Source: Bacteroidaceae bacterium (lineage in GTDB: Bacteria > Bacteroidota > Bacteroidia > Bacteroidales > Bacteroidaceae). From it: a stretch of 64,000 nt of DNA. A program made the position numbers and the translations under genes. Numbering within the stretch: the stretch's first letter is position 1; each line of letters opens with the position of its first letter. The notes under the pieces were generated by a model. It was given only the letters and a program-made list of their open reading frames with translations. It had not been told where the DNA came from and ran no database searches. Shown here piece after piece: positions 27,523 to 36,940 of the stretch. The stretch spans positions 1 through 64,000 of the forward strand of contig JAEESE010000015.1 in NCBI GenBank assembly GCA_016286165.1, in the 5' to 3' direction.

Positions 27523-30500
27523 TTAATTGGTTTTGCCCAGGATGATATTCACGAGGGCTGTGACGTCAGCAATAGTGACGCTTTCATCGCCATTGACATC
27601 AGCAGCGGCATGGTTGTACTGATAAGGTTCAACGTTGTCCTTGCCCAAGATGATGTTCACCAAGGCTGTGACGTCAGCAATAGTGACGCCGCCATCGCCA
27701 TTGACATCGCCGACCAACTGATTAAGCTCAAAGTAATACCCCTCAATAGTGCTGCTCTCATCACCTGGGATATAGGCGCGGAAACCTGGCATCACCGTTC
27801 CTTCCCAATGGATAAAGCCAACCTTTGTGCCTTCGGTGTCGAGGGCATAGTTCGTCGTGCCGTTGAGTGAGATGGCGTCAAAGGTGCCTGCGAGGTCGCC
27901 ATTTGTGACAGGATTCTGAGTTGTGGCTGTTCCGAGTGTTGCGGTAGCAGTGGCGCTTGTACCTACGAGCATCACAGGTTTGCCGGCATCAATAGTGCCT
28001 TCCACTTCTGTCTTCTTCAGTAATGCGCCCTCATCCTTAGTGATGGTGTAAGCTGTAGCACCTGCGATGGTAGCGTCATAAGGCAGGCAGAGCGTAGCGT
28101 AGAAGCTGCCGTCAGCTGCCTCGCTGAGAGTAAGGGGCAGTTCGGTTACAGCCTCAAGATACCAGTTGGTATAGCGGGGATTGGTATTAGCATTGATTGT
28201 CAGGTTGCCGCCACGATCTGCACTTCCGCTGTTATCGGCATTATCGTAGAAGCAGGCTCCGGCAGAACCAGCCGATCGAACGACATAGCCGCCATAACTC
28301 TGGCCATCAAGGAATTCTATTGTCGATGCTTCATCGCCTGTAACCCATGCCCAAACACTAGTGGTCATGCCGTTGCACATGCCAGAACCGAGGTTGGTGA
28401 GCTTTACGCCGTCGAAGTAGAAGATTGTAGTAGCATCTGTAGCATCGCTCATGGCAAACTTGTTATTGCTGGCAAACCCTGCAGCCAAATATTGTCCGCT
28501 GGTCTTGCCCTTGATGCGATAGAAACCAGCCTTGGGAAGGTTCAGGGTTAGGCTTGCAATAGCAGCTTCGAGGTTGGCTGTAGCTGTTTGTATGACAGCC
28601 TTTGTGGCGCTCTCATCATTATAGGCTGTGTTAGCAGCTTCGAGGGCGTTGGTGTATGTGTCGTTGCTTACATACTGGTTTAAGCCTGTGCCAAATGCGA
28701 TTCCTGCACACGCGTCAATGACTTCCTTCAAAGCATTGCGATAAGGAGTTACATCCTCAACCTTAGCTTCCATAGCAGCTGTTATCGCAGCATCAACAGG
28801 AACAGAGCTTACAGCAAGAAGCATAGGAATACCACCGTCGCCTTGTGCATCGTAAGTAATCACCGGGCCAATATAGCTTGTGCTGATAGACATAGAATAA
28901 GTCGTTCCTGTTGTGGCCACAGTGGCACGAATACGGACATTAGGTGCGACAACACTATTATTGATACCGGCATCAAATGTCACATAGGCAGGAGTGTCTG
29001 AGAATGCCCAGGTTCCCTTGTCACCGTATTGGTAGGTACCTGAGGTGGTAACAGTTGCAAACTGTTGTTTGCCTACATTATACATATAATAGTTACCGTC
29101 CTGCTCTATGAAGCCCCACAAGTGGTTGACATCCGTGTTATCAAGGCTGGTCGTGTACCAAAGGAACTTGTTGCCATCTGAATCCTCATGATTGTCGTGA
29201 GTAGCATCGTACACCATTGAACCGCGAGCACTGGTAATGGTATAATAGACATCTGTGCGCGGAGTATAAACGATGGCAGCTTTTGCTGTAGCTATGGCAG
29301 CATTAAGGGTTGTGTAAGCTGAATAATAGTCGCCAGCTGGATCGTCATAAACGCCTTGTGCTGTCGTAATTGCACTACTAAGGGTAGCAGTAGCAGCAGA
29401 GGAGGGATAGCCGGGAACGTCTGGTGCTGCAACGAGTGCCTGCGCGGCAGTAATAGCTTCGCCAAGAGCAGCCTTGTCGCTGGTAGCGGCATCCTCGACA
29501 ACCCAGTTGGAGCCTCCATCATTGGCACCAGAAGCGCTATTCCAAAAACCGATGTTGCCACCGTTACCTGCATCATTCACATAATAAGTTGCACCTCCTG
29601 AAATGCTGCGGAACGTGAAACCACCGTTGCTGTTGGGAGTAATTGCGAACAGCGCATGATTGTCGGCCGTGGGATTTGCGAGCGACGTGAAGTTGAATTG
29701 TGCATCTTGATACAAGTACTTGCCACTGCCCTGATTCTTGTTCATCACATAGATGCCATCAACCGGATTACCAAAGAAGGCCCACTTATAGGCATCGGTA
29801 TGCTCGTTAGAAGCATTTGTCTGATAACGACCACTGTCATCCTTGGCACTGTCATCTGCACGCAGATATTTTCCACGTAAGGTTGCATAGTACCAGGTAG
29901 CGTTTTCGAAATCAGAACTTGTGGTGAAGGGTAGATTGAATTCTGCTGTAACATACACGTCTTTCGTGGTGGAAGCAATTGTTGCTACATCAAAAGAATA
30001 GGTTGTATATGCATATTGCATAGAAGACGGAACAGCAGGAGCATCGCCAACGCCACAATCAACCACGGCTTGAGCCTTATCCACACCATCGACCATCAAA
30101 TGATAGGTGACGTTCACGATTTCAGCAGGAAGTTCAACCTCAGCAATGGTGTGCTGGGTGTTAGTGCCAGAAGGCTCCCATCCTACACAGCCGCTACCAC
30201 CATTGTGGATATAACGATAGCCATCGTATGAAGCTGCGGTATCAGATGGGCGGACAACAGTATAACCGTTATAAGACTGGAAGTAGAAAGCTGTTGTGGG
30301 TGATGCATCCGTATTGATAGCAGCGCTCACCGCAACATTACCAACATATTTCTCTGACTTGTAGCCCTTGAGGTAGAAAGTACCGCTGCCTGCAGACTCC
30401 AATTGAATCACTTCCTCATAACCTTCGGGTGATGCTACGTAGGAACAAGCAGATTCACCAACGACGAGGTATTTGTTGCTGCGGCAGAAGAGGGAAATAT

Positions 30501-31161
30501 TTGCCTCGAATGCCTTCAGTGCATTATTCAGTTCGGTCTCATTTGCAGCGTTGCGGACAGCCGTTATGTTAGCAGCAGTGTACACGGAGAGGGAAGAGAG
30601 GGGAGCCAAACGAGCCAAAACATCACTCTTTGTTAATGCCCATGACAAGTCAACAGTTCCGGCATCTACTTCACCTTTTGTGACAGGTACTTCTATGATA
30701 TTCCATGAAGTACCATCTGCGTCACCACTGGCTGGTTGCCAATAACCGATTGTCGTGTGACCGCCCTGGTCATCCCAGCAGTTAGCTGTAGCACCGCTGG
30801 TCAAACTCACGCAGAACACCCCTGACTTATACGGATTCTCAGGAAGATACCATACGGCACCTTCAGCAGTCGCACTAGTCGTAGAAGCCAACTTCAAAGA
30901 TGGGTCAGTAGCAGGTACGATGCTAACGCCGTCGCCATTTGCCATGAAATACCACAAGGAAGTTGCTCCAGCATCGGCAGATGTAACTTGCTGAAGCTGT
31001 GCTGATGCCTCGGCGTAGTTGGCATATTTACCAGAACGGAAATTCTGAATGACGTAATAAGTAGGATTGTTAGCATCTGTCGTCAGCGTAGGCTGAGTGA
31101 CTGCAGCCCATGCCCCCACCGTTCCCAGCAGGGCACATAAAAGAAGTAGGATTTTCTTCAT
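27523..31161 (-). CDS. Large secreted protein with C-terminal dockerin type I pair
   Basis: A 1212-residue exported protein. A signal peptide (Lys-Lys-Ile-Leu-Leu-Leu-Leu-Cys-Ala-Leu-Leu, cut near Ala-Trp-Ala) is followed by several RICIN-like or beta-trefoil-like segments rich in Trp, Tyr and Gly (for example Tyr-Tyr-Val-Asn-Asp-Ala-Gly-Asn-Gly-Gly) and two or three helical FIVAR-like modules of the Ala-Leu-x-x-Ala-Ile-x-x-Ala type. The C-terminus carries two dockerin calcium-binding repeats, Gly-Asp-Val-Asn-Gly-Asp-Gly-Gly-Val-Thr-Ile-Ala-Asp and Ala-Asp-Val-Asn-Gly-Asp-Glu-Ser-Val-Thr-Ile-Ala-Asp. The two repeats are nearly identical at DNA level (about 27531-27600 and 27642-27711). Role is probably surface glycan or peptide binding; no catalytic domain was seen. 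Confidence 0.75.
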   Translation of the reverse strand: MKKILLLLCALLGTVGAWAAVTQPTLTTDANNPTYYVIQNFRSGKYANYAEASAQLQQVTSADAGATSLWYFMANGDGVSIVPATDPSLKLASTTSATAEGAVWYLPENPYKSGVFCVSLTSGATANCWDDQGGHTTIGYWQPASGDADGTSWNIIEVPVTKGEVDAGTVDLSWALTKSDVLARLAPLSSLSVYTAANITAVRNAANETELNNALKAFEANISLFCRSNKYLVVGESACSYVASPEGYEEVIQLESAGSGTFYLKGYKSEKYVGNVAVSAAINTDASPTTAFYFQSYNGYTVVRPSDTAASYDGYRYIHNGGSGCVGWEPSGTNTQHTIAEVELPAEIVNVTYHLMVDGVDKAQAVVDCGVGDAPAVPSSMQYAYTTYSFDVATIASTTKDVYVTAEFNLPFTTSSDFENATWYYATLRGKYLRADDSAKDDSGRYQTNASNEHTDAYKWAFFGNPVDGIYVMNKNQGSGKYLYQDAQFNFTSLANPTADNHALFAITPNSNGGFTFRSISGGATYYVNDAGNGGNIGFWNSASGANDGGSNWVVEDAATSDKAALGEAITAAQALVAAPDVPGYPSSAATATLSSAITTAQGVYDDPAGDYYSAYTTLNAAIATAKAAIVYTPRTDVYYTITSARGSMVYDATHDNHEDSDGNKFLWYTTSLDNTDVNHLWGFIEQDGNYYMYNVGKQQFATVTTSGTYQYGDKGTWAFSDTPAYVTFDAGINNSVVAPNVRIRATVATTGTTYSMSISTSYIGPVITYDAQGDGGIPMLLAVSSVPVDAAITAAMEAKVEDVTPYRNALKEVIDACAGIAFGTGLNQYVSNDTYTNALEAANTAYNDESATKAVIQTATANLEAAIASLTLNLPKAGFYRIKGKTSGQYLAAGFASNNKFAMSDATDATTIFYFDGVKLTNLGSGMCNGMTTSVWAWVTGDEASTIEFLDGQSYGGYVVRSAGSAGACFYDNADNSGSADRGGNLTINANTNPRYTNWYLEAVTELPLTLSEAADGSFYATLCLPYDATIAGATAYTITKDEGALLKKTEVEGTIDAGKPVMLVGTSATATATLGTATTQNPVTNGDLAGTFDAISLNGTTNYALDTEGTKVGFIHWEGTVMPGFRAYIPGDESSTIEGYYFELNQLVGDVNGDGGVTIADVTALVNIILGKDNVEPYQYNHAAADVNGDESVTIADVTALVNIILGKTN

Positions 31162-31234
31162 TGTGTTAAGTTAGTTATTTAGTAAATGTATTATCTGCTT
31201 ATTAATAGCGCACATAGGCGCACATACTGCGTGG

Positions 31235-31242
31235 CAAAGATA
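31235..31242 (-). promoter_or_regulatory. -7 element of the dockerin gene
   Basis: CAAAGATA on the plus strand (TATCTTTG on the minus strand), 73 nt before the ATG. Confidence 0.45.
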
Positions 31243-31358
31243 GGTAAATTAGTTTGTATGTTCCTAATTTTAAGCGCGAAAAGTGGTATTTGCTATGATT
31301 TTAGAGCTTTTAGTGTGTATTATTGACCCTTGTTAAGGCTGTTTTTTAATAAATTATG

Positions 31359-31366
31359 TACTTTTG
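31359..31366 (+). promoter_or_regulatory. -7 element of panE
   Basis: TACTTTTG, 41 nt before the panE ATG. The upstream TTG is 26 nt away, outside the usual spacing. Confidence 0.5.
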
Positions 31367-31407
31367 CAGCCGTAATCAAAAGTACTTTCAATTTGTAATT
31401 AGAAATA

Positions 31408-32334
31408 ATGTCACAGTTATCATACGCCGTTGTAGGCACAGGTGCCATAGGCGGTTACTATGGAGCCAAGATGGCCCGCTTAGGACGCGAGGTGCACTTC
31501 TTGTTGCACAGTGATTATGAATATGTACGTGAGCATGGACTATGCGTCTGCTCTTGCGACGGAGATTTCGCTCTGCCGCAGGTCAATGCTTATGGCGATG
31601 CAAGTGCCATGCCTAAGGTAGACGTGGTGCTGGTGGGCCTGAAATCGACCAATCAGCATCTGCTGCGCACGCTGCTGCCTCCCCTGCTCCACGAGAATAC
31701 GCTCGTGGTGCTTATTCAGAACGGTATAGGCCTTGAGGCCGATGTTCAGGAGTGGTTCCCTGGTCAGCCCCTCGCTGCCGGCCTGGCATTCATTTGCTCA
31801 TCGAAGACGGAGCCTGGGATTATCAACCATCAATGCTATGGCAGTATCAATCTGGGCAACTACTCGTGCCGCTCCGCCTCACTCTTTGAGGCGGTCCTCA
31901 ACGACTTTATTGAAGCCGGCATCGATGCCCATGAGGTGAACTATGCTGAGGCACGATGGAAGAAAGCGGTGTGGAACATGCCTTTCAATGGTATGACTGT
32001 AGCCCTACAGACGCAGACGGACAAGCTCCTGAAGCACCCTGCTACACGCCAGCTTATCTATGACCAGATGATGGAAGTAATAGGTGCTGCCAATGTCTTG
32101 GGCATAGACACCATCGACGAGAGCTTTGCTCAGAAGATGATGCAGATGACCGACGATATGGTGCCCTATTCGCCTTCCATGCGCCTCGACTATGATTTCC
32201 GCCGTCCCATGGAGATTCATTATATTTATTCACGTCCGATAGCCGAAGCACGTGCAGTGGGTTTTGAAATGCCGCGACTAGAGATGTTGGAGCGTGAGTT
32301 GATGTTTATGGAAAAAGAATATTTAGGGCATTAA
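31408..32334 (+). CDS. panE: 2-dehydropantoate 2-reductase
   Basis: A 308-residue NADPH-dependent ketopantoate reductase of pantothenate and CoA synthesis. Seen: the nucleotide-binding loop Gly-Thr-Gly-Ala-Ile-Gly-Gly-Tyr-Tyr-Gly at 10-19, Asn-Gly-Ile-Gly-Leu-Glu, the catalytic Lys segment (Ala-Arg-Trp-Lys-Lys-Ala-Val-Trp-Asn-Met) and the C-terminal Ser-Met-Arg-Leu-Asp-Tyr-Asp with Met-Glu-Ile. The family also contains other ApbA-type reductases, so the exact substrate is a strong assumption only. Confidence 0.85.
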   Translation: MSQLSYAVVGTGAIGGYYGAKMARLGREVHFLLHSDYEYVREHGLCVCSCDGDFALPQVNAYGDASAMPKVDVVLVGLKSTNQHLLRTLLPPLLHENTLVVLIQNGIGLEADVQEWFPGQPLAAGLAFICSSKTEPGIINHQCYGSINLGNYSCRSASLFEAVLNDFIEAGIDAHEVNYAEARWKKAVWNMPFNGMTVALQTQTDKLLKHPATRQLIYDQMMEVIGAANVLGIDTIDESFAQKMMQMTDDMVPYSPSMRLDYDFRRPMEIHYIYSRPIAEARAVGFEMPRLEMLERELMFMEKEYLGH

Positions 32335-32406
32335 GAAAATTTTTTCATTTTTCCTGTAGTTTTTCGTAGTGTCGTGCGTCTAATGGGTAAAACAAAGCTT
32401 CAAGAC

Positions 32407-32883
32407 ATGGACAACAAGGAAAAAACATTTGCGCAAATGGTTGGCGAACAGAAGAGCACTATTTACACCGTGTGCTATATGTTCTCCAACGACCAAGACG
32501 AGGTAAACGATCTCTTTCAAGAGGTATTAATCAACCTTTGGCGGGGCTACGACGGCTTTGAAGGGCGTTCAGACGTCCGCACATGGGTCTACCGGGTAGC
32601 ACTGAACACTTGCATAAGCCTCAACCGTAAGAGCCGGCGCCGTTCTGACTTCGAACTGCAGATGGACATCAATCTCTTCGAGGACCGCGATGCCGACACT
32701 AAGCAGGTGGACTTGTTGCATAAGCGGATCTCCAAGCTGCAGCCTTTCGACCGCGCCATCGTCCTGCTTTGGCTTGAGGACATCTCGTACGAGGAAATCG
32801 GCCAGATAGTAGGCATCAGCGCCAAGAACGTTTCGGTCCGCCTTGTCCGTATCAGGGAGCAGTTGAAGCAAATGAAGAATTAA
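32407..32883 (+). CDS. ECF RNA polymerase sigma factor (cluster C)
   Basis: About 158 residues from the ATG at 32407; an in-frame GTG at 32374 would add 11 atypical residues. Region 2: Asn-Asp-Leu-Phe-Gln-Glu-Val-Leu-Ile-Asn-Leu-Trp and Asp-Val-Arg-Thr-Trp-Val-Tyr-Arg-Val-Ala-Leu-Asn. Region 4: Phe-Asp-Arg-Ala-Ile-Val-Leu-Leu-Trp-Leu-Glu and Val-Gly-Ile-Ser-Ala-Lys-Asn-Val-Ser-Val-Arg-Leu. A membrane protein follows. Confidence 0.88.
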   Translation: MDNKEKTFAQMVGEQKSTIYTVCYMFSNDQDEVNDLFQEVLINLWRGYDGFEGRSDVRTWVYRVALNTCISLNRKSRRRSDFELQMDINLFEDRDADTKQVDLLHKRISKLQPFDRAIVLLWLEDISYEEIGQIVGISAKNVSVRLVRIREQLKQMKN

Positions 32884-32967
32884 GAGTGAAAAGAGAAAAG
32901 TTAAAAATAACAGTTGCTTTTCACTGATAAAAAAAAGAAGTTTTACCCATTAAAAACATCAGGAACA

Positions 32968-33552
32968 ATGAATGATAATGAATTAAATGAGATGCGCCAG
33001 CAGATGGCTCTCCTCAAAGAAAAGCTCGACCGTCAGGAAATCGTCAACGACCAGCTTGTGCGCAAAGCCGTGCAAGGCAAGATAAATGTCATAACACGCA
33101 TGCGCCGCGTCAAGCGCTTCTGGCTCATAGCCTGCATAATCTTCGTACCCTTGATGCTGATACAAGCCATAGGCCTGCCCGTTTGGTTTGCCGTAGCCAC
33201 CGACTTGTTCTTCGCCCTCTCGTTGTTCTACCATGAGTATTACATGGATGGCATCGACGACCACAACCTATCATCCCAAGGTATGCTGCAGGTAAGCCAG
33301 AGAGCTGCGCGCCTGAAGCGCCAGACGCGTCGCTGGCTGTGGGTGGGAATACCCTTGTTGGTGGTATGGATGCTCGCCTTCTGCTATCTCATCAATAACT
33401 ACACTTGGTTCAATATTCAAGACAACGAGATAGCCTTAGGCCTCGTCACCGGCCTCATCGTCGGTTCTTTCCTCGGCTTCTTGATGTATAAGAAACAGCA
33501 ACGCATGGTCGACGACCTGCAAGAGGCTATCGACGATGTGCAGAAACAATAA
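32968..33552 (+). CDS. Membrane protein, probable anti-sigma partner (cluster C)
   Basis: About 194 residues from the ATG at 32968. A cytoplasmic helix (about 1-45, Glu/Gln/Lys-rich) is followed by two close membrane helices (about 50-90), a basic loop and two more (about 118-140 and 152-172). It follows the sigma gene by 84 nt on the same strand. I know no family for it; a role in holding the sigma factor is inferred from context only. Confidence 0.6.
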   Translation: MNDNELNEMRQQMALLKEKLDRQEIVNDQLVRKAVQGKINVITRMRRVKRFWLIACIIFVPLMLIQAIGLPVWFAVATDLFFALSLFYHEYYMDGIDDHNLSSQGMLQVSQRAARLKRQTRRWLWVGIPLLVVWMLAFCYLINNYTWFNIQDNEIALGLVTGLIVGSFLGFLMYKKQQRMVDDLQEAIDDVQKQ

Positions 33553-33599
33553 GAGCTAAGAAGCTATAAGTGCTCGAAAGCATAATAGGGGCGCACGGC

Positions 33600-34052
33600 T
33601 TACAGCGATAGCAGCTGTTCGCCGTGCGTCTTCGTTTTGATCGCTTTGCCTTGTATGATGTTTTCAATCAAGCCGTCCTCGTTGATGAGGAAGGTAGTGC
33701 GCACGGTGCCGAAGTACTTGCGGCCGTACATCGACTTCTCGGCCCATACGCCCATCTGCTCCACCAGCGAGTGGTCGGTGTCGGCAATGAGGGGGAAGGG
33801 CAGGTCGTGCTTGGCTTTGAACTTCTGATGACTGGCGGCGCTGTCTACGCTCACGCCAACCACGGCGTAGCCTTTCTTGCGCAGCTCGCTGTAGTTATCA
33901 CGTATGCTGCAGGCCTCGGCTGTGCAGCCGCTGGTGTTGTCCTTCGGGTAGAAATAGAGTACGAGTTTCTGTCCTTGAAACTGACTGAGGCGGATCTCCT
34001 GTCCGTCCTCGTCGTAGCCCAATATCTCGGGCGCGCGGTCTCCGATTTGCAT
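33600..34052 (-). CDS. bcp: Thioredoxin-dependent thiol peroxidase (BCP-type peroxiredoxin)
   Basis: A 150-residue peroxiredoxin that reduces hydroperoxides with electrons from thioredoxin. The active-site segment Tyr-Pro-Lys-Asp-Asn-Thr-Ser-Gly-Cys-Thr-Ala-Glu-Ala-Cys-Ser gives the peroxidatic Cys43 and resolving Cys48, five residues apart as in atypical 2-Cys BCP. Phe-Leu-Ile-Asn-Glu-Asp-Gly and an Arg-Thr-Thr-Phe segment complete the fold. A TACCTTTG -7 element lies 50 nt upstream on the minus strand (34102-34109). Confidence 0.93.
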   Translation of the reverse strand: MQIGDRAPEILGYDEDGQEIRLSQFQGQKLVLYFYPKDNTSGCTAEACSIRDNYSELRKKGYAVVGVSVDSAASHQKFKAKHDLPFPLIADTDHSLVEQMGVWAEKSMYGRKYFGTVRTTFLINEDGLIENIIQGKAIKTKTHGEQLLSL

Positions 34053-34101
34053 AGTAGTTGAATTGTGGAGTAAAACAAGGGTTGATGATTATGTGGTGTT
34101 G

Positions 34102-34109
34102 CAAAGGTA
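34102..34109 (-). promoter_or_regulatory. -7 element of bcp
   Basis: CAAAGGTA on the plus strand, TACCTTTG on the minus strand. Confidence 0.5.
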
Positions 34110-34204
34110 GTAAAAGATAACAGTTTGAAGTTTAGTGTTTATAGTTTTTTGCCTTTCTTTCTCATTTTTCTCTTATCTTTAATCCTTAATCTTTAATCTT
34201 TCAT

Positions 34205-34212
34205 TATCTTTG
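34205..34212 (+). promoter_or_regulatory. -7 element of the DUF6250 gene
   Basis: TATCTTTG, 23 nt before the ATG at 34236. The upstream 50 nt are TTAATCTTTAATC-type low complexity. Confidence 0.5.
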
Positions 34213-34235
34213 CACTCGCAGACTACCTCATTCCG

Positions 34236-34946
34236 ATGAAAATGAAACGACATCATTTCTTCTTTCTTATTCCTTTCTTCGTCTTGTCAGTAACCTGCAA
34301 GGCGCAATGGCGAATAGAAGCGGAGTCGGAGGCAACACGTGTGTTGTTGAGAGGCGATACGCTTGATATCACTTCGCCCAAGGGTTTGTCGCTATGGTGG
34401 GAAACGCCGCTGACAGCGCCTTGTACCATAGAGTATCGAGCTTGCGTGGTAATGGAAGGAGGGCCATGCGACCGCCTCTCCGACTTGAACTGTTTCTGGA
34501 TGGCCTCCGTTCCGCTTGCAGGCAAAGCCGTTTCTCCACTCCTAAATAGCCGTAAGGCCACGGGGCGCTTCTTAGACAGCTATCGTCTGCAGTGCTATTA
34601 CCTCGGCTTCGGTGGCAACTATAACACCACGACGCGTTTCCGACGCTACGATGCTGATACATTAGCGATAACAGACGAGACCCATCGTCCGCCTATCCTA
34701 AAGGAATATACCGATGAGGCTCATTTGCTAAAGCCAAACCATTGGTATGCCGTACGTATTGAAGTTCATGCCGATGGTCTCACACGTTATTATATCGACG
34801 ACGAGCTCCTCGTGGATTACCTCGACCCCTCACCACTGCCCTACGGCTGGTTTGCTTTCCGCACTACGTGGAGCCATACGAGAGTGACGGGGTTTAGAGT
34901 CAATAAGGGAGCCTCCAACGACCATACACTGGTTGATGAAAAGTGA
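34236..34946 (+). CDS. Secreted DUF6250 family protein
   Basis: A 236-residue protein with a signal peptide (Phe-Phe-Leu-Ile-Pro-Phe-Phe-Val-Leu-Ser to Cys-Lys-Ala-Gln). The mature part has the layout of a concanavalin-like jelly roll: Leu-Ser-Leu-Trp-Trp, Ile-Glu-Tyr-Arg-Ala, Asp-Arg-Leu-Ser-Asp-Leu-Asn-Cys-Phe-Trp-Met-Ala, Gly-Phe-Gly-Gly-Asn-Tyr-Asn-Thr-Thr-Thr-Arg-Phe-Arg-Arg-Tyr, and Gly-Trp-Phe-Ala-Phe-Arg-Thr. I recognise this as DUF6250, a family met beside rhamnogalacturonan-degrading enzymes; it is distantly like YesU. It probably binds or cleaves a plant or host polysaccharide; the substrate is not shown. Confidence 0.72.
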   Translation: MKMKRHHFFFLIPFFVLSVTCKAQWRIEAESEATRVLLRGDTLDITSPKGLSLWWETPLTAPCTIEYRACVVMEGGPCDRLSDLNCFWMASVPLAGKAVSPLLNSRKATGRFLDSYRLQCYYLGFGGNYNTTTRFRRYDADTLAITDETHRPPILKEYTDEAHLLKPNHWYAVRIEVHADGLTRYYIDDELLVDYLDPSPLPYGWFAFRTTWSHTRVTGFRVNKGASNDHTLVDEK

Positions 34947-34980
34947 AAAAATATAGTTACATTCAAACTGATAATTCCAA

Positions 34981-35760
34981 ATGCCTAATCAATCAACTCT
35001 TGCCCTACAAGTGAAAGCGGATAAGATGCCCAAAGCAATCATCATTGGTGCCAGCTCTGGCATCGGACAGGAAGTGGCTCGGCTGCTGCTGGTCGAAGGG
35101 TGGACCTTGGGCGTAGCAGCACGTCGCGAGGAAAAGCTAATGCAACTGAAGGCGCTGGCACCTGAGCGCGTAGAAGTGATGACTATCGATGTCACGCAAG
35201 CCGATGCTGATGAACGCCTGATGCAGCTCATCGAACGCCTTGGTGGCATCGACCTGTATTTCCATGCCTCAGGCATAGGCAAGCAGAACCGCACATTGGA
35301 GCCGGATATTGAGCTTCGCACGGCAGAGACAAATGCCTTGGGGTTCATGCGTATGGTAGGAGCCGCTTTTCGATACTTCGCCCAACCTAGTAGGGACGGG
35401 CAAGAAGGAGTAATAGCCGCCATAACCTCCATTGCCGGCACTAAAGGCCTCGGTCCTGCACCAGCTTATTCGGCTACCAAAGCACTTCAAGCCAATTACC
35501 TCGAAGCTCTGGAGCAGCAAGCTCGTCAGCGCCGCCTGCCTATCCATATCCTTGACATCCGTCCCGGCTTCGTGGATACCGCCTTGTTGAACGATGATTT
35601 CCCATATCCAATGCTCATGCGTCCCGAGGCGGTGGCACGTGATATCGTGCGATCAATAAACAAGCGTCGCCATGTACGAATCATAGACTGGCGCTATAGG
35701 TTCCTCACGTTCTTCTGGCGCCTTATCCCACGTTGGGCTTGGCGACGATTCAAACTATAA
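34981..35760 (+). CDS. Short-chain dehydrogenase/reductase
   Basis: A 259-residue SDR. Seen: the nucleotide motif Ile-Gly-Ala-Ser-Ser-Gly-Ile-Gly at about 22-29, an Asp-Val-Thr adenine contact, and the catalytic Tyr163-x-x-x-Lys167 (Tyr-Ser-Ala-Thr-Lys) preceded by Ser residues of Thr-Ser-Ile-Ala-Gly. The C-terminus is basic and Trp-rich, which suggests membrane association. An ATG at 35026 (Met-Pro-Lys-Ala-Ile) may be the true start because the SDR fold starts there. The substrate is unknown. Confidence 0.82.
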   Translation: MPNQSTLALQVKADKMPKAIIIGASSGIGQEVARLLLVEGWTLGVAARREEKLMQLKALAPERVEVMTIDVTQADADERLMQLIERLGGIDLYFHASGIGKQNRTLEPDIELRTAETNALGFMRMVGAAFRYFAQPSRDGQEGVIAAITSIAGTKGLGPAPAYSATKALQANYLEALEQQARQRRLPIHILDIRPGFVDTALLNDDFPYPMLMRPEAVARDIVRSINKRRHVRIIDWRYRFLTFFWRLIPRWAWRRFKL

Positions 35761-35777
35761 AACACCGTAAAACACTT

Positions 35778-36899
35778 ATGAAACAACGACTTGAATCTCT
35801 TGATGCCTTGCGAGGCTTTGATCTATTCTGCTTGGTGGCACTCTCCGAACTTGTGGAGAAATTGGCTGAGGCGGTGGACAAACCATGGATGGCTACGGTG
35901 ACGACTTGGTTCACGCATAAGACGTGGGAAGGCTTCTCGCCTTGGGACTTGGTAATGCCCTTGTTTATGTTCATGGCAGGCGTTGCCATACCTTATTCCT
36001 TGGGCAAGTATCGCAATGGTTCCGACCGCAAGCGTCTGTACCGCCGTTTAGGTAAGCGTTTTGTGCTGCTCTGGATCTTAGGCATGATGGTACAAGGCAA
36101 CCTGCTGGCTTTGGACCCGCATCATATTTACCTTTTCACCAACACGTTGCAGGCCATTGCCGTAGGCTACTTGTTCAGCGCTCTCATCTACCTCCACACA
36201 GGCTGGAAGGCTCAGATAGGCATTGGCATAGGCCTCTTGCTTGCCTTCTGGGCGGCAATGGAGTTCATCACGTTCAATGGCTTTGGCGGTGGCGACTATA
36301 CGCCTCACGGCAACTTGGCCGAAGGCATAGATATGGCTGTGCTCGGTCGTTTCCGCGATTCGGCTCATGTCGTCGATGGTCAAGTCGTCGTCAGTGAGTG
36401 GTACACCTACACGTGGATTCTTAGCAGTTTGAATTTCATAGTAACCGTGCTCTCGGGCGTACTGGCCGGTGAGGCTTTGAAAAGCACTATGCAGCAAGGC
36501 CGTAAGGTGCTGCTGCTGCTCATTGCCGGCATAGCTATGGTAGCGTTAGGATGGACGTGGGACATTGTTCACCCTGTCATAAAACACATCTGGACCGGCT
36601 CCATGGTGCTCGTCAGCAGCGGCTACTGCTTCCTGCTTATGGCGCTGTTTTATTGGTGGATTGACTGTCGCGGCCACAACCGTGGGCTGGCGTTCCTCAA
36701 GGTTTACGGTATGAATAGCATCACGGCCTATGTGGTGAGCCACGTAGTCCGTTTCTCCAGTATCAGCAGGTCATTGTTTTTCGGTTTGGAGCAATACGTA
36801 GGCGATTACTACGGCTTTATCATACAGCTCAGCAACGTCGCCATCCTCTTCGTCATCCTTTACATTATGTATAGGAATAGGATTTTCTTACGCGTATAA
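35778..36899 (+). CDS. DUF5009 / heparan-glucosaminide N-acetyltransferase-like membrane protein
   Basis: About 373 residues from the ATG at 35778. The start Arg-Leu-Glu-Ser-Leu-Asp-Ala-Leu-Arg-Gly-Phe-Asp and the next membrane block with Leu-Phe-Met-Phe-Met-Ala-Gly-Val-Ala-Ile-Pro match DUF5009 and the NagX/HGSNAT group, which transfer acetyl groups across a membrane to amino sugars. About ten membrane segments follow. The overlap with the SDR end is avoided by this start (18-nt gap). Given GH84 and other amino-sugar genes in the window, an acetylation role is attractive but not shown. Confidence 0.82.
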   Translation: MKQRLESLDALRGFDLFCLVALSELVEKLAEAVDKPWMATVTTWFTHKTWEGFSPWDLVMPLFMFMAGVAIPYSLGKYRNGSDRKRLYRRLGKRFVLLWILGMMVQGNLLALDPHHIYLFTNTLQAIAVGYLFSALIYLHTGWKAQIGIGIGLLLAFWAAMEFITFNGFGGGDYTPHGNLAEGIDMAVLGRFRDSAHVVDGQVVVSEWYTYTWILSSLNFIVTVLSGVLAGEALKSTMQQGRKVLLLLIAGIAMVALGWTWDIVHPVIKHIWTGSMVLVSSGYCFLLMALFYWWIDCRGHNRGLAFLKVYGMNSITAYVVSHVVRFSSISRSLFFGLEQYVGDYYGFIIQLSNVAILFVILYIMYRNRIFLRV

Positions 36900-36940
36900 A
36901 AAGATGTAAGCACGAGCCCCCTCGCCTCTAATTAAGATAC

